From contig JABFGK010000002.1 in NCBI GenBank assembly GCA_013112555.1, positions 992,001 through 1,056,000 of the forward strand: a stretch of 64,000 nt of DNA, read 5' to 3'. Positions 18,132-27,669 of the stretch are shown here, in pieces. Every line of letters starts with the position of its first letter. The first letter of the stretch is position 1. The notes below the pieces were generated by a model. It searched no databases, was not told the DNA's origin, and saw nothing but the letters and a program-made list of their open reading frames with translations. Both the position numbers and the translations under genes were made by a program. Origin of the DNA: Planctomycetota bacterium (GTDB taxonomy: Bacteria > Planctomycetota > Phycisphaerae > Phycisphaerales > UBA5793).

Positions 18132-20306
18132 GTGCCCAATTCTCTTTTGTCGTTTCTGATATCTTTTCGTATACACGTCTGCGCGATTGCGATGGCTGCG
18201 TTTGCCAGCGGCTGTTTCGGCGGCATTCATGTCGAACCAGAGGACGATGGCTCGGCCTCAACCGGCGGCCAGTCGGTTGCTGAAAAGCAGCGTGCGATCT
18301 TTGCCCCGCTTGAGAGTTTGCCACCCGGCAACTCCATTCGGACGGCGTCCGGCGCCCCGGGCCCGGACTACTGGCAGCAGCAGGTTGATTACGTTCTGGA
18401 GGCGACGCTCGATGCCGACACTCGGCGGGTGACGGGGCACGCGCTCATTACGTATCACAACAATTCGCCTGATCCGCTGGCGTACCTGTGGGCCCATGTT
18501 GAACAGAACATTTTCCGGGAGGACAGCATTGGGGCTGCGATTGAGACGCGTACACCGATCGGGATGCACTCGAAGTTTGGTGAAGGGTGCACGATTGAGT
18601 ACGTTCGCGTGCCGGCGTCTGTTGCCCAGCGCGCACAGGAATTGTCATATCATGTGTATGACACAGTGATGAAGATTGATTTGCCGCAACCGGTTGCCGC
18701 TAACGGGGGTCGGGCTGAGGTTGAGATTGCGTGGTCGTTCACCGTCCCGAACGATACGTTCCGTCGATTCGGCGCCATGGGTGTTGAAGAAGGAACGATC
18801 TTTGAAGTGGCCCAGTGGTTCCCTGCGATGGCAGTGTATGACGATGTACATGGTTGGAACACGCTGCCGTATCTCGGGACGGGTGAGTTTTATACCAACT
18901 TCGGCAATTATGATCTTCGTATTACCGTGCCGGCAACGCATCTCGTTGCTGCGACGGGCGAGTTGATGAATCCGAGCGAGGTGTACACGCCCGATCAACT
19001 CATGCGTTATAATCGCGCGCAGCGGAGTCGTGATACGGTCGTGATTCGCTCGGCCGACGAAGTGGCCGACCCGAAGTCTCGGCCGCGTCATGCAGAGACT
19101 TTGACGTGGCATTTCAAGGCAGAGAATGTTCGGACGGTGGCGTGGGCGTCATCGGAGGCGTTTATTCAGGATGCGTGCCGCCACGGGCAGACGCTGATGC
19201 AGTCGTTTTATACAAAGGAGGCGCTGCCGGTCTGGTCGGAGAGTTCACAAATGCTGGCCACAGCGATCGGGCATTACAATGAGCAGTGGTTCGAGTACCC
19301 ATACCCGACGGCGAACAACATTTACGGGCCGGAGTGGGGGATGGAATACCCGATGATCATCTTCTGCCGATCCTCAAGGAGTTCGAAAGGGCTGTATGGT
19401 TTGGTGGCGCATGAGATCGGGCACAACTGGTTCCCGATGGTTGTGAATACGGATGAGCGGCGACATGCATGGATGGACGAGGGGTTTGATTCGTTTATTA
19501 ACTATCTGGCTGATCTGCAGTGGCCGAATGACCCGCCGAAGTCGGAGGAGGGGGATGAGGAGGAGGCCGGTGATGAAAACGGATCGCCGCCTGCTCGTTC
19601 GTTGCCGAAGGAGCCCGCTGTTCTTGGGAATCCGAAGTCGTTTGCCAAGGCGATGCAGCGGCCGAGTAATGTGCCGGTCGACACATACCCGGACCGATTG
19701 CCGCCGGACGCGTTGGGGCGGTTGCAGTATCGCAAGCCTGCGGTCGGGTTGTCGTTGTTGCGGAGTGAGATTCTGGGCAAGGATCGGTTTGACGATGCGT
19801 TTCGCACATACATTCATCGCTGGGCGTTCAAGTCGCCGCGGCCGGCTGACTTTTTTCGCTCGATTGAAGATGCTGCGGGCATGGACCTGGCCTGGTTTTG
19901 GCGCGGATGGTTTTTAACAAACTCGGTGGTGGATCAGTCGGTGGTTCGTGTGTCGCAGGCATTTGAAACGCTTGGCGGAGATGGTGAGGAGGAGGGGGAA
20001 GGAGTGGATGAGGCTTCTGGGGGTGGTGACACGACGGTCGTGGGAACGATCAAGGCAGTGATCGGGACGAGCGGGGGGCTGGTGATGCCGGTGACGATTA
20101 CGGTGCTGTATGAGGATGGGACGACGGATGTGCGGACGCTGCCGGTGGACATCTGGTATAACACGGATGAGTTTGAGGCAACGTGGACATCTGATTCGCC
20201 GGCGGTTTCGATTGTGGTTGATAGCGCGCGGCACTTGCCGGACGTGAATCGGAAGAACAATGTGTGGCCGCACGGGGAGGCGGAAGGCGAGGAGGAGGGG
20301 GAGTAG
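18132..20306 (+). CDS. M1-family zinc aminopeptidase, lipoprotein
   Basis: The product is 724 aa from GTG 18132. A signal peptide ends at a lipobox (AFASGC), so the enzyme is probably membrane-anchored outside the cytoplasm. The exopeptidase motif appears as GMEYP, and the zinc motif is HEIGHNWFP (about residue 426) with the third ligand Glu in WMDEGF. An acidic insert (about 470-495) and an acidic tail (EAEGEEEGE) are unusual. It removes N-terminal residues from peptides. The TAG stop (20304-20306) lies within the AGTAGGCCGG start of a dispersed repeat, so the C-terminus may have been altered by that insertion. Confidence 0.92.
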   Translation: MPNSLLSFLISFRIHVCAIAMAAFASGCFGGIHVEPEDDGSASTGGQSVAEKQRAIFAPLESLPPGNSIRTASGAPGPDYWQQQVDYVLEATLDADTRRVTGHALITYHNNSPDPLAYLWAHVEQNIFREDSIGAAIETRTPIGMHSKFGEGCTIEYVRVPASVAQRAQELSYHVYDTVMKIDLPQPVAANGGRAEVEIAWSFTVPNDTFRRFGAMGVEEGTIFEVAQWFPAMAVYDDVHGWNTLPYLGTGEFYTNFGNYDLRITVPATHLVAATGELMNPSEVYTPDQLMRYNRAQRSRDTVVIRSADEVADPKSRPRHAETLTWHFKAENVRTVAWASSEAFIQDACRHGQTLMQSFYTKEALPVWSESSQMLATAIGHYNEQWFEYPYPTANNIYGPEWGMEYPMIIFCRSSRSSKGLYGLVAHEIGHNWFPMVVNTDERRHAWMDEGFDSFINYLADLQWPNDPPKSEEGDEEEAGDENGSPPARSLPKEPAVLGNPKSFAKAMQRPSNVPVDTYPDRLPPDALGRLQYRKPAVGLSLLRSEILGKDRFDDAFRTYIHRWAFKSPRPADFFRSIEDAAGMDLAWFWRGWFLTNSVVDQSVVRVSQAFETLGGDGEEEGEGVDEASGGGDTTVVGTIKAVIGTSGGLVMPVTITVLYEDGTTDVRTLPVDIWYNTDEFEATWTSDSPAVSIVVDSARHLPDVNRKNNVWPHGEAEGEEEGE

Positions 20307-20426
20307 GCCGGATCAACGCTGTTTTGAGCGGAAGATCCGGCGGCATGGCATGATGCTTGCGCATCATTCCCCCCCGGCAGAGCCGGGGGCTAACGGGAGT
20401 GGGGAATGACGAAGGGCGGGACCGGT
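20303..20426. repeat. Repeat block 7 between convergent genes
   Basis: A GTAGGCCGGATC...GATCCGGC hairpin (20303-20341), starting inside the aminopeptidase stop codon, is followed by a GATGCTTGCGCATC module with a CCCCCGGC/GCCGGGGG hairpin and GGCTAAC (about 20344-20400). It separates two convergent genes and is a plausible bidirectional transcript end. Confidence 0.8.
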
Positions 20427-22169
20427 TTACAGGTTTGGTGGGACGCGTGAGCGTGAGCCGTAGCGGTAGGCGGTGGCGGTCCCCATGAACAGCCAGAAGA
20501 GGGTGGCACCGGCGGACATTTCATGCCAGGCAGTGGTCCAGATGTCTTTGGTGGTCGCCTGCGGGTGGTTGCGGTAGTGGGTGTACTTCGTGACCGGGTG
20601 TGCAATGGCCGGCAGCAGGAGGAGGGTGAGCGCTGCGGCCCACAGGCCGAGTTTCCACGACCCGCCGCGCGGCCTGGAGGTGCGCAGGGCGGTCCAGCCG
20701 ATCAGGAGGCCGGCCGGCCAGATGAGTGTGTCCATCCGGTTATTAAGTAAGACTGCCAGGATGATCCAGAGGACGGCGACGATCAGAGCCGTCAACGAAC
20801 AGGCTGCCCACGGATTGACTCGACGATCACGGTTCGTATCAGGAGTGCTGCGCGGCGTTGATATCGAGGTGCGGCCGGGATCAGTTCCGTTTCCGTTTTG
20901 TGATTCCTGCACACAGTGTAACAATGCACTGACCGGAACGGCATCGTCGGCCGACAGTTCTCGAAGCGTGGTCTGCTGCTCCGGGCTCAGAAGCGGCTTG
21001 TCGGCTGAGGGTTCATTATCATCATCACGATCACGGCGGGTGGAAGGGCGATAGCCGGCCACGGATTGCAGGTACGTCTGTGCACGTGCCTCCAGCGCAT
21101 CTGACCAATCGAGTGACAGTTGTTCGTAGACGAATCGGAGCGTGCCGAGCGCATCGGCGCACAAGTCGTCGAAGTGAATGCAGGCGAGTTGCCCTTCCGG
21201 TATCAAGTCGCGGTCGCGTGCAAAGGCGCGTTGCGATCGTGCGTACTCGTCAATCACTCTGTTAAGTAATACTGAATCGTCCGGCGGGGCCTGGAGGCCA
21301 TAGCAGGCGATCAATCGTTTGGCCATGTTGAAATTGGAGTGAATGACATCTTCGGCGTTGCGTGCAATGTGGACGAAGCGCGGGGGCTGATCGGGCGGGA
21401 AGAGTTGGACGATGTCTCGAACATGGGCTGTGTGGCTGGGTGATTTGAGCAGCAGTGCCCGGGACGCTGCTCGTCGGCTCAGTGTCGTAAGGAAGGCCCA
21501 CTGGGCGTGTCGCCAGCGTTCGTATTCGTGATCGGCCAGGCCGGCCAGGTCGTGAAAGCGCGTGTAGTGGCTGTAGGCACCGGGGATGACAAAGCGGCCG
21601 GGTAAGGCAGAGGCGAGTGCAAGGTTGTTGACGGCAAACTCGTCTTCAGCAGGCCAGTCGGGGCCGAGCGAGACATCATCCTGCGGCCGCTGCTCTGACA
21701 TGAAGGGCACCAGGAAGAGTCGGAGGAAGGTCCAGGAGAGCAGGTGGCCGTGTGGGGCAAGGCATTGGTGCCACCGCGGGGTGTACATCCGGTCATCACA
21801 GGACAGGAGGTAATGCAGGTGGGTGGTGCCTGTGCGGTAGTGACCGAGGACAAAGACGGCTCCTGGGTCGTGTTTGACGGTCGCGTGTGTGTTGGCCGTG
21901 TTTTGTGTTTGGTATTGCCGACGCAATGCCGAATGCCGGAGCAGGCGTTCGGGCAGCGTGATGGCGGTCCCGAGTATTGATGTGGCAAGGCAGGCAGCGA
22001 GGCGCGGCCAGTAGCGTGGGTTGATGCGATCTGACTGTTTCAGGAGTCGCCACCAGACGTCGAGCGGCGCAAAGGCCATGAAGTGCGCGCTGGGTCGCAT
22101 GGCTTGAAGCGCTGCATACCACCGGTGGAGTCGGCCTGGCGGGGAAGATGTTTGCCGATGTTGGGCCAT
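20427..22169 (-). CDS. Sulfotransferase-family protein with C-terminal membrane segments
   Basis: The product is 580 aa. The PAPS 5'-phosphosulfate loop is GHYRTGTTHLHYLL (about residue 107) and the 3'-phosphate motif is ARNAEDVIHSNF (about residue 280), both typical of the Sulfotransfer_3-like family. From about residue 440 come three or four hydrophobic segments (SLTALIVAVLWIILAVLLN and others). The start lies 17 bases after the stop of the GT39-type gene, so the two are co-transcribed. The pair may glycosylate and sulfate a lipid or polysaccharide at the membrane; the acceptor cannot be read from the sequence. Confidence 0.85.
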   Translation of the reverse strand: MAQHRQTSSPPGRLHRWYAALQAMRPSAHFMAFAPLDVWWRLLKQSDRINPRYWPRLAACLATSILGTAITLPERLLRHSALRRQYQTQNTANTHATVKHDPGAVFVLGHYRTGTTHLHYLLSCDDRMYTPRWHQCLAPHGHLLSWTFLRLFLVPFMSEQRPQDDVSLGPDWPAEDEFAVNNLALASALPGRFVIPGAYSHYTRFHDLAGLADHEYERWRHAQWAFLTTLSRRAASRALLLKSPSHTAHVRDIVQLFPPDQPPRFVHIARNAEDVIHSNFNMAKRLIACYGLQAPPDDSVLLNRVIDEYARSQRAFARDRDLIPEGQLACIHFDDLCADALGTLRFVYEQLSLDWSDALEARAQTYLQSVAGYRPSTRRDRDDDNEPSADKPLLSPEQQTTLRELSADDAVPVSALLHCVQESQNGNGTDPGRTSISTPRSTPDTNRDRRVNPWAACSLTALIVAVLWIILAVLLNNRMDTLIWPAGLLIGWTALRTSRPRGGSWKLGLWAAALTLLLLPAIAHPVTKYTHYRNHPQATTKDIWTTAWHEMSAGATLFWLFMGTATAYRYGSRSRVPPNL

Positions 22170-22186
22170 TCTGGCACATGGTACGG

Positions 22187-23905
22187 CTACGGGGTCGGTT
22201 CTTCGCCTGGTGGTTGACGATCGAGTATCACTGGTCGGAGTCGGACGGGCTGTCCCTTGCTGTAGTTGAAGCCTTCGATGGTGGTGCTGGGCTGCTGGGT
22301 GATTTGGTAGTTGTTTGCGAGGGATTTGAGGATATCGGTGCCGGCTTCGCCGTCCGGCAGGAAGCAGAGGATCGGGGCCGGCAGGTCGGCCAGGGGGTCG
22401 CGTTCGGTGTTGGGGGATGCGAATCGGGTGGCGGTGCCCAGTTCAAAGACGACGCTCGGTTCGTGGTAGGTGAAGACTGCGACCGAGGCCGTCGTATCGC
22501 GGTATTGATCGGCAAATTCGGCAATGGCACGGCTGAGCCAGAGTTGGTGCATGTTGGGCAGTGTGAAGGCAAAGACGGAGAGGCTGAGGGGGATGGCAGC
22601 GGCGATGGAACAGAGTGCTGCGGTTTGGAGTCGGCCTTCCCATGATCCCAGTCGGACAGCCAGGACTGCCAGTGTGATGATGATTCCGGCAGCGATGATG
22701 GATGTGGTGCCGGGGAGGTTTGCGATGGTGTGATTGCCGAGATACCACAAGCCGGCGATCGGGGCGATCGCCAGGGCGGTCCCGATGATGATCCAGAGGA
22801 TGAACCCGAGGCGGGGAGCGAGTGATTTGGTGCGTGCTGCTGCGGTGGCGTCCATGATGAAGCGGGCTGTGAGGAGGCAGAGCGCGGGGTACAGGGGGAG
22901 GGCATAGTGGGGGAGTTTGGTGGGCACGAGTTCGAGGATAAGCCAGAAGGGGATGATCCAGGCCAGCAGGAAGCGCTCGCATTGGCCGGTTTTGCGCTGG
23001 TTCCAGGCTCGGCCGAGTGCGAGGCCGGTGAACAGGGAGCCGGGCCAGAGGAGGGCAGGGATGGTGATGAGGTAGAAGCCGGGTGGCAGGCCGTGTGATT
23101 CCTGGCTGGAGACCAGTTTCGACCAGAAGTCTTCGAGGAGGGCTTGTTGGAGGAAGGTGCCGCCGGTTGCTTTTTGCACGGCCCAAAGCCAGGGGATGAC
23201 AATGAGGAGGGTCAGGGGGATGCCGAGCCACGGGCGCAGGCGGACGAGGAGTTTGCAACTGCGATCTGCAATGCACAGCGTGATGAGTGTGAGGAGGCTC
23301 AGGGCTGGGAGGATGGGGCCTTTGGTGAGGATCCCAAATCCAAGTGCGGTCCAGAAGAGGGTGACCCAGGGCCAGTTTCGTTGGTTGTCGGGCGGGAGGC
23401 TGTAGACTCGCCAGAGGGCACATTGGGCTGCGACGACGGTGGTGAGCAAGAGCGCATCGGAGGTGGCCAGGCGGGCTTCGACGATGAGCAGGATGGATGA
23501 GGCCAGGAGCGCACCTGCCAGGGCGTTGGTCGTGCGCTCGGTCGGTTTGCCCCAGAGGAGGACGAGAAGGATGACGGCAGTGGTGGCAGCGAGGGTGGAG
23601 GCGAGCCGGTAGTGGGTGATCCCGGAGTCGGGCGTGCCGCCGGTTGCGCGGACGATTACTCCCTGGGCCCAGTGGGTGAGGATTGGCTTTTTGTGTCGGG
23701 CTTCGCTCTGGAAGTGGATGGTGATCCAGTCGCCGGTTTCGATCATCTGGCGTGTGGCTTGGGCAAAGCGTGCCTCGTCGCGATCGGTGACGGGGACGGT
23801 CCAGAGGCCGGGGAGGTAGAGGATGGCACACAGTGCCAGGAGAAGGAGCAGCACCGGCGGGAACAGGGTGAATCGGTTGCGGCCGAGGGGTCGTCGGTTC
23901 ATCAT
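22187..23905 (-). CDS. GT39/ArnT-like membrane glycosyltransferase
   Basis: The product is 572 aa from ATG 23905; the track start is a TTG 13 codons upstream with no clear ribosome site. The first membrane helix is followed by the GT-C catalytic loop VTDRDEARFAQATRQM, whose acidic residues bind metal and sugar donor. About ten further membrane helices follow, then a soluble C-terminal domain (about 440-570). Family members move a sugar from a polyprenyl-phosphate donor to lipid A or protein. It is the first gene of an operon with the sulfotransferase. Confidence 0.87.
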   Translation of the reverse strand: MMNRRPLGRNRFTLFPPVLLLLLALCAILYLPGLWTVPVTDRDEARFAQATRQMIETGDWITIHFQSEARHKKPILTHWAQGVIVRATGGTPDSGITHYRLASTLAATTAVILLVLLWGKPTERTTNALAGALLASSILLIVEARLATSDALLLTTVVAAQCALWRVYSLPPDNQRNWPWVTLFWTALGFGILTKGPILPALSLLTLITLCIADRSCKLLVRLRPWLGIPLTLLIVIPWLWAVQKATGGTFLQQALLEDFWSKLVSSQESHGLPPGFYLITIPALLWPGSLFTGLALGRAWNQRKTGQCERFLLAWIIPFWLILELVPTKLPHYALPLYPALCLLTARFIMDATAAARTKSLAPRLGFILWIIIGTALAIAPIAGLWYLGNHTIANLPGTTSIIAAGIIITLAVLAVRLGSWEGRLQTAALCSIAAAIPLSLSVFAFTLPNMHQLWLSRAIAEFADQYRDTTASVAVFTYHEPSVVFELGTATRFASPNTERDPLADLPAPILCFLPDGEAGTDILKSLANNYQITQQPSTTIEGFNYSKGQPVRLRPVILDRQPPGEEPTP

Positions 23906-24019
23906 TGATCCGATGTGATGATGCGTGTTTATGCGGGTGAACAATGATAGGACGCGGGCGCGTGGTTTATGTGTGGGGTGGGGCGGGAGAGGGCGCGCGC
24001 GCTCGGCTTCGCCTCGCGG

Positions 24020-24790
24020 CTAACGGTTGTTTTGGGGTGGGTCTGTTGTTGTCGGCCAGAGGACGGCGGCGGCCCAGGTGAGTATGGCCGCTGCCAGCAA
24101 GAGTGCTACGCGTGCCCATTCGGGTCCGGTCACGCCGTAGGAATCGTGCCCGGCTAGTACCCATGCACTGCTGACCGGTGACCAGTAGAGCAGTTCGGAG
24201 ATGCCGGCTGATGTGAGCGTGGCGGTCCCGAATCCGAGGAGGTCTATCAGGGTGATGTCGGCAATCGGGGCCAGGAGTACGACGGCGATGCAGATTGCCA
24301 TCCACTTGGTTCGGGCCCAGGGGGATGAATCACGAAGGCCGATTGAGATCAATGCTCCGATCAGCAGTGCCCAGGCACAGAGTGTGGAATCGAGCAAGGC
24401 GACGCGGATGGGGGTCCAGTGGGTGGACAGGCGCATGGGCCAGAGGACGACCTGGAGCGTGCCGGCGATGGCAAGCCAATCGAGAATCGGGAGCCAGCGC
24501 GAGGCACGCGGCATGCGCATGGAGAAGCGATAGAGGGGCCAGGCGATGCTCAGCCCGAGGCTGACGGAGGTCATCATGGTCTGGGCAGCGGCTCGGAATG
24601 ACTCGGCCGATGGCACGACGGACCAGTAGCGGCTGTAGGCAAGCATCCAGGAGATGAGGAGCCAGCAGGACCACCAGAGCAGGAGCAGGCGGGGCAGTGA
24701 TCCCTTGGCACGCCGTCGGCGTCTGGATCGTTGGCGTCGTCGCCATCGTCGTCGGGGTGTGGGTTGTTCTTTCGGATGGGCGGTCTGCAT
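24020..24790 (-). CDS. Unknown six-helix membrane protein
   Basis: The start is ATG 24790 (MQTAHPKEQPTPRRR); the track's longer ORF reads back into dispersed repeats. The product is 256 aa. An Arg-rich cytosolic N-terminus (residues 10-35) precedes six predicted membrane helices, the first RLLLLWWSCWLLISWMLAY. I do not recognise a family. It lies 114 bases before the glycosyltransferase gene on the same strand, so read-through into that operon is possible. The stop codon lies in the GCGGCTAAC of a repeat-like module. Confidence 0.65.
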   Translation of the reverse strand: MQTAHPKEQPTPRRRWRRRQRSRRRRRAKGSLPRLLLLWWSCWLLISWMLAYSRYWSVVPSAESFRAAAQTMMTSVSLGLSIAWPLYRFSMRMPRASRWLPILDWLAIAGTLQVVLWPMRLSTHWTPIRVALLDSTLCAWALLIGALISIGLRDSSPWARTKWMAICIAVVLLAPIADITLIDLLGFGTATLTSAGISELLYWSPVSSAWVLAGHDSYGVTGPEWARVALLLAAAILTWAAAVLWPTTTDPPQNNR

Positions 24791-24998
24791 CGTGAGGGTG
24801 GCGGTTTTCTTGTTGGTTGGGCAGCGTGCTTGTTTTTGTGTACGTGGTGGGTCGGGTGCTAGATGATGATAGGGGGAGGGGGAGGAAGATGGATTCCCGC
24901 GTTCGCGGGCATGACGGAGGGAGGTCAATACGCTGTCACCCAACACGGGTTCTCCCTCGCTGCGCTCGGGGTAACCCGTGGCACCCGGCATGACGGAG
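24791..24998. repeat. Repeat block 8 (dRS3-like plus GGGTAACCC module)
   Basis: A dRS3-like copy (24885-24918, GCGTTCGCGGGCATG) is followed by the GACACGGG/AACACGGGTTCTCCC...GGGTAACCCGTGGC module (24926-24991). Together they match one unit of the 117-bp duplication at 5131-5358. The first 90 bases hold the leader of the membrane protein gene. Confidence 0.75.
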
Positions 24999-25000
24999 GG

Positions 25001-25041
25001 GGAAAAATGAAAAGGCCCCGGGCGTGGTTTGGCCCGGGGCT
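25001..25041 (-). terminator. Rho-independent terminator of the sigma-70 gene
   Basis: On the minus strand an AGCCCCGGGC / GCCCGGGGCC stem with a short loop is followed by TTTTCATTTTT. It lies about 50 bases after the stop of the sigma gene at 25092. Confidence 0.85.
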
Positions 25042-25091
25042 CATCGTGAAGTCAGTGAGTTATCTGACGAAGTATCGGCGTGATGCCGTCG

Positions 25092-26237
25092 TCAGTTCAG
25101 TGCGAGTTCGTATTCACGAGAAACGGCACCGTCCTGGCCTTCTTCGTCTTCTTCGCCGTCCTGCTTCCGGTTGAGGAAGTTCTCTTCCAGTTCGACCCGG
25201 ATCTTTTCGAGGGCCTTGTTCTGGATCTGGCGAACGCGTTCTTTTGTGACGCCGATGATCTGGCCGACCTGCTCGAGTGTGAGTTGGGTCGGGTTGTCAT
25301 CGTCGAGGCCGAAACGGTGATGGATCACCGTCTGCTCGATGTTCGTCAGGTTGGCCCGGTTCGACAGGACGATGGTGCGGACTTCTTCGGCACATTCGCC
25401 TTCGTGGGTATCGCGCTTGCGTTCCATGTAGTCCGAGCGTTCGAGTTTGGGATCGAAGTCAGCAGGGAAGCGTTGGCGGTACTTGCTGAGTTTCATCCCC
25501 TGACGGCTGAAGGCCTTGAGGATGGCTCGGCAGGCGTAGGTTGAGAACTTGAAGCCGCGGCCACAGTCGAACTTATCGACGGCTCGCAGGAGGGCCATGT
25601 TGCCTTCGGAGACGAGGTCGGCAAAGTCGACTTCGCTCATTCGGGTGCGCTTGGCCATTGCGAGGACGAGCGCGAGGTTCGTGTTTGCGATCTGCTCACG
25701 CATGCGTTCGGCGACGTGGTTCCACTGCAGGATTTCCTCGGCCTGTGTGATATTGGGCTGAGTTCCCTTGAGGTCTTCCTGGATTCGCCGGACGCGGTAG
25801 CGAGCGTAGTTGAACTGGAGGAACAGCACCCGCTCCTCGGCGGCCGTGAGCAGTACCTGGGTGGACTGCTTGGGCGTCTTGCTCGAGGCGGTGAGTGAAT
25901 CCATGACGGGGTGATACCAGCTGGTATCCGGTCGCTGGATATCAGGCGCGTCGTCGTAGATGGTGTTGGCGGCATTGTCTTCGTAGAACGCGGGGTTATC
26001 GATGAAGTCCATCGGTTCCTGCAGGATCCGGCGGAGTTCCTGTTCTTCGAAGGCTGAGAGCCTTCGACGCGTTCGACGCTCTGCAGCGGCCGAAGTCCGG
26101 GCGGTGGCGTTCCGTGCCGTTCGTTTTCGAACGACGACGGTTGCCGATGCTGAGGACATCGACCGAGCAGCAATACCGACGCCATTTCTCCTCTGAACTT
26201 GTTCAAGAGGAGAGCCGGCAAGCATTGTGCGGCCCAT
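25092..26237 (-). CDS. Sigma-70 family RNA polymerase sigma factor (planctomycete type)
   Basis: The product is 381 aa from ATG 26237 (MGRTMLAGSP), which has GAGGA upstream; the track start is 45 codons earlier in non-coding-looking sequence. A basic N-terminus (about 20-55) is followed by a region 1.2-like helix (AFEEQELRRILQEPMDFI). Region 2 is at about 190-260 (DFADLVSEGNMALLRAVDKF, FKFSTYACRAILKAFSR), and region 4 at about 310-355 (TLEQVGQIIGVTKERVRQI). The C-tail is acidic. The -10 recognition segment is STYACRAI rather than STYASWWI, marking it as distinct from the principal-type factor at 62330. It has its own terminator and a long leader, so it is probably monocistronic. Confidence 0.92.
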   Translation of the reverse strand: MGRTMLAGSPLEQVQRRNGVGIAARSMSSASATVVVRKRTARNATARTSAAAERRTRRRLSAFEEQELRRILQEPMDFIDNPAFYEDNAANTIYDDAPDIQRPDTSWYHPVMDSLTASSKTPKQSTQVLLTAAEERVLFLQFNYARYRVRRIQEDLKGTQPNITQAEEILQWNHVAERMREQIANTNLALVLAMAKRTRMSEVDFADLVSEGNMALLRAVDKFDCGRGFKFSTYACRAILKAFSRQGMKLSKYRQRFPADFDPKLERSDYMERKRDTHEGECAEEVRTIVLSNRANLTNIEQTVIHHRFGLDDDNPTQLTLEQVGQIIGVTKERVRQIQNKALEKIRVELEENFLNRKQDGEEDEEGQDGAVSREYELALN

Positions 26238-27009
26238 TTCTATGAGATCCTCTTCGTTGTCGCAATTACTACGATAATGTTTCTGGTTTTGTTCGCAAAT
26301 AGTCGGAGGATCAAGACGTACCGATCGCCTGACCCCGACTGCCACGGCTGCTGCCAGCCAGTATACCAGCACACGTCATGTGCGCCTTGCAATTGTCCCT
26401 ACTTTTCGAAAAAACCGCGCTATTTTACCGTTATGTTGCCCTGTTTAACTGTTTACGTGTTTTCGGTACGCCTCCCACAAGGCGGAGTTCGGAATTCAGG
26501 ACAACCAGTTCCGCTGCAGATTCCCGAACCTGTGTGCGAAAACCAGTATACTACGAAAAACAGTTGTGTTGGGGTTTTTTGTAAGTTTCGCGGTCAGTTG
26601 GTCTTTAGAGCGGGGTATATCGGGTCAATTCCCGAGACCCGGGGTCGTGTGGCATAAAATGGTGGCGACCGCTTTTTTGTGAAGTCCGGGGGGTGTTGTG
26701 GGCTAAAATGGTGTGGAGTATGGGTATTTTGTGGGGGTGTGGGAGGAATGAGCCCCTTTCTATGGGGCAGTGAGAGGGAAAAAGAGGAGATCCGGCCGAG
26801 CCGATCGCACGTTGGTCACTCGATCGGCTCAACCGGCTTGTACCCGGTCTTGTCGTCGGGGCGATGCCAAGTCCGGCTTGCTCGGATTGGTCCCAGATGC
26901 GTTTTCCGGGTGGGGGGGACGCGTGTGGTCATCGCGACTCGCAACGAACCAAAGGGATATGGCCCCGGGTGTGTTCACCGGTGGGCTCAACGAACAGGAG
27001 ATATTGATC
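26238..27009. other. Long divergent intergenic region between sigma-70 and sod genes
   Basis: No gene is supported in these 770 bases. The section 26260-26700 is clearly more AT-rich than the rest of the window and must contain the sigma gene's promoter. TAAAAT hexamers at about 26655 and 26706 on the plus strand are possible -10 elements. A dispersed module GATCCGGCCGAGCCGATCGC...CAACCGGCTTGT occurs at 26789-26850. The length suggests a long leader RNA or unseen small RNA, but no specific structure is convincing. Confidence 0.6.
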
Positions 27010-27669
27010 ATGGCATTTGAACTACCGGCTTTGCCGTATGACTTCGGGGCTTTGGAGCCGCACATTGATGCTCGGACGATGGAGATCCATCATGACAAGC
27101 ATCATGCAGGATATGTGAACAACGCGAATATCGCACTGGCCGGATCGGAATGGGCTGATGCGGGGCCGTGCAAGATTCTGCCGGACCTGGCATCGCTGCC
27201 GGATTCGATTCGGACGGCTGTGCGGAACAATGTTGGGGGGCATGTGAATCACAGTCTGTTCTGGTCGATTATGGGCCCGGGGTGTGGTGGCGAGCCGACG
27301 GGCGATCTGGCCGAGGCGATCACGCGTGACTTTGGGTCATTTGACGGGTTCAAGGAAGCGTTTGCCAAGGCAGCCACGACGCGGTTCGGCTCGGGTTGGG
27401 CGTGGTTGGGCGTGAAGGATGCCAGCAGTGGGTCGCTGTGCGTGTGTTCGACGCCGAATCAGGACAATCCGCTGATGCGCGGGATGGTCGATTGCGAGTG
27501 CCATCCGATTCTGGGGCTGGACGTGTGGGAGCATGCGTATTACCTGAATTACCAGAATCGGCGTCCGGACTACGTGTCGGCATTCTGGAATGTCGTGAAT
27601 TGGGCTGCGGTGGCGGAGCATTTTGCGAAGGTGACTTCGGGTGGCGGCCATTACGGTTGCGGTGGGTGA
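27010..27669 (+). CDS. sodA: Superoxide dismutase, Fe/Mn family (Mn-type signature)
   Basis: The product is 219 aa from ATG 27010, with AACAGGAGAT upstream; the track ORF runs further back without support. Metal ligands are His27 (MEIHHDKHH), the His in [10 protein letters not shown], and the Asp and His in [11 protein letters not shown] together with [10 protein letters not shown] (Gln) is the manganese-type signature, although cambialistic use cannot be excluded. The C-terminus ends in Gly/His/Cys (GGGHYGCGG), which is unusual. No signal peptide, so cytosolic. It converts superoxide to oxygen and hydrogen peroxide. Confidence 0.95.
   Translation: MAFELPALPYDFGALEPHIDARTMEIHHDKHHAGYVNNANIALAGSEWADAGPCKILPDLASLPDSIRTAVRNNVGGHVNHSLFWSIMGPGCGGEPTGDLAEAITRDFGSFDGFKEAFAKAATTRFGSGWAWLGVKDASSGSLCVCSTPNQDNPLMRGMVDCECHPILGLDVWEHAYYLNYQNRRPDYVSAFWNVVNWAAVAEHFAKVTSGGGHYGCGG

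Noticed and set aside
24791-24991. N-terminal extension of the membrane protein ORF (MPGATGYPERSEGEP)
   Set aside because: This peptide is the translation of a dispersed repeat; the ATG at 24790 is a better start.
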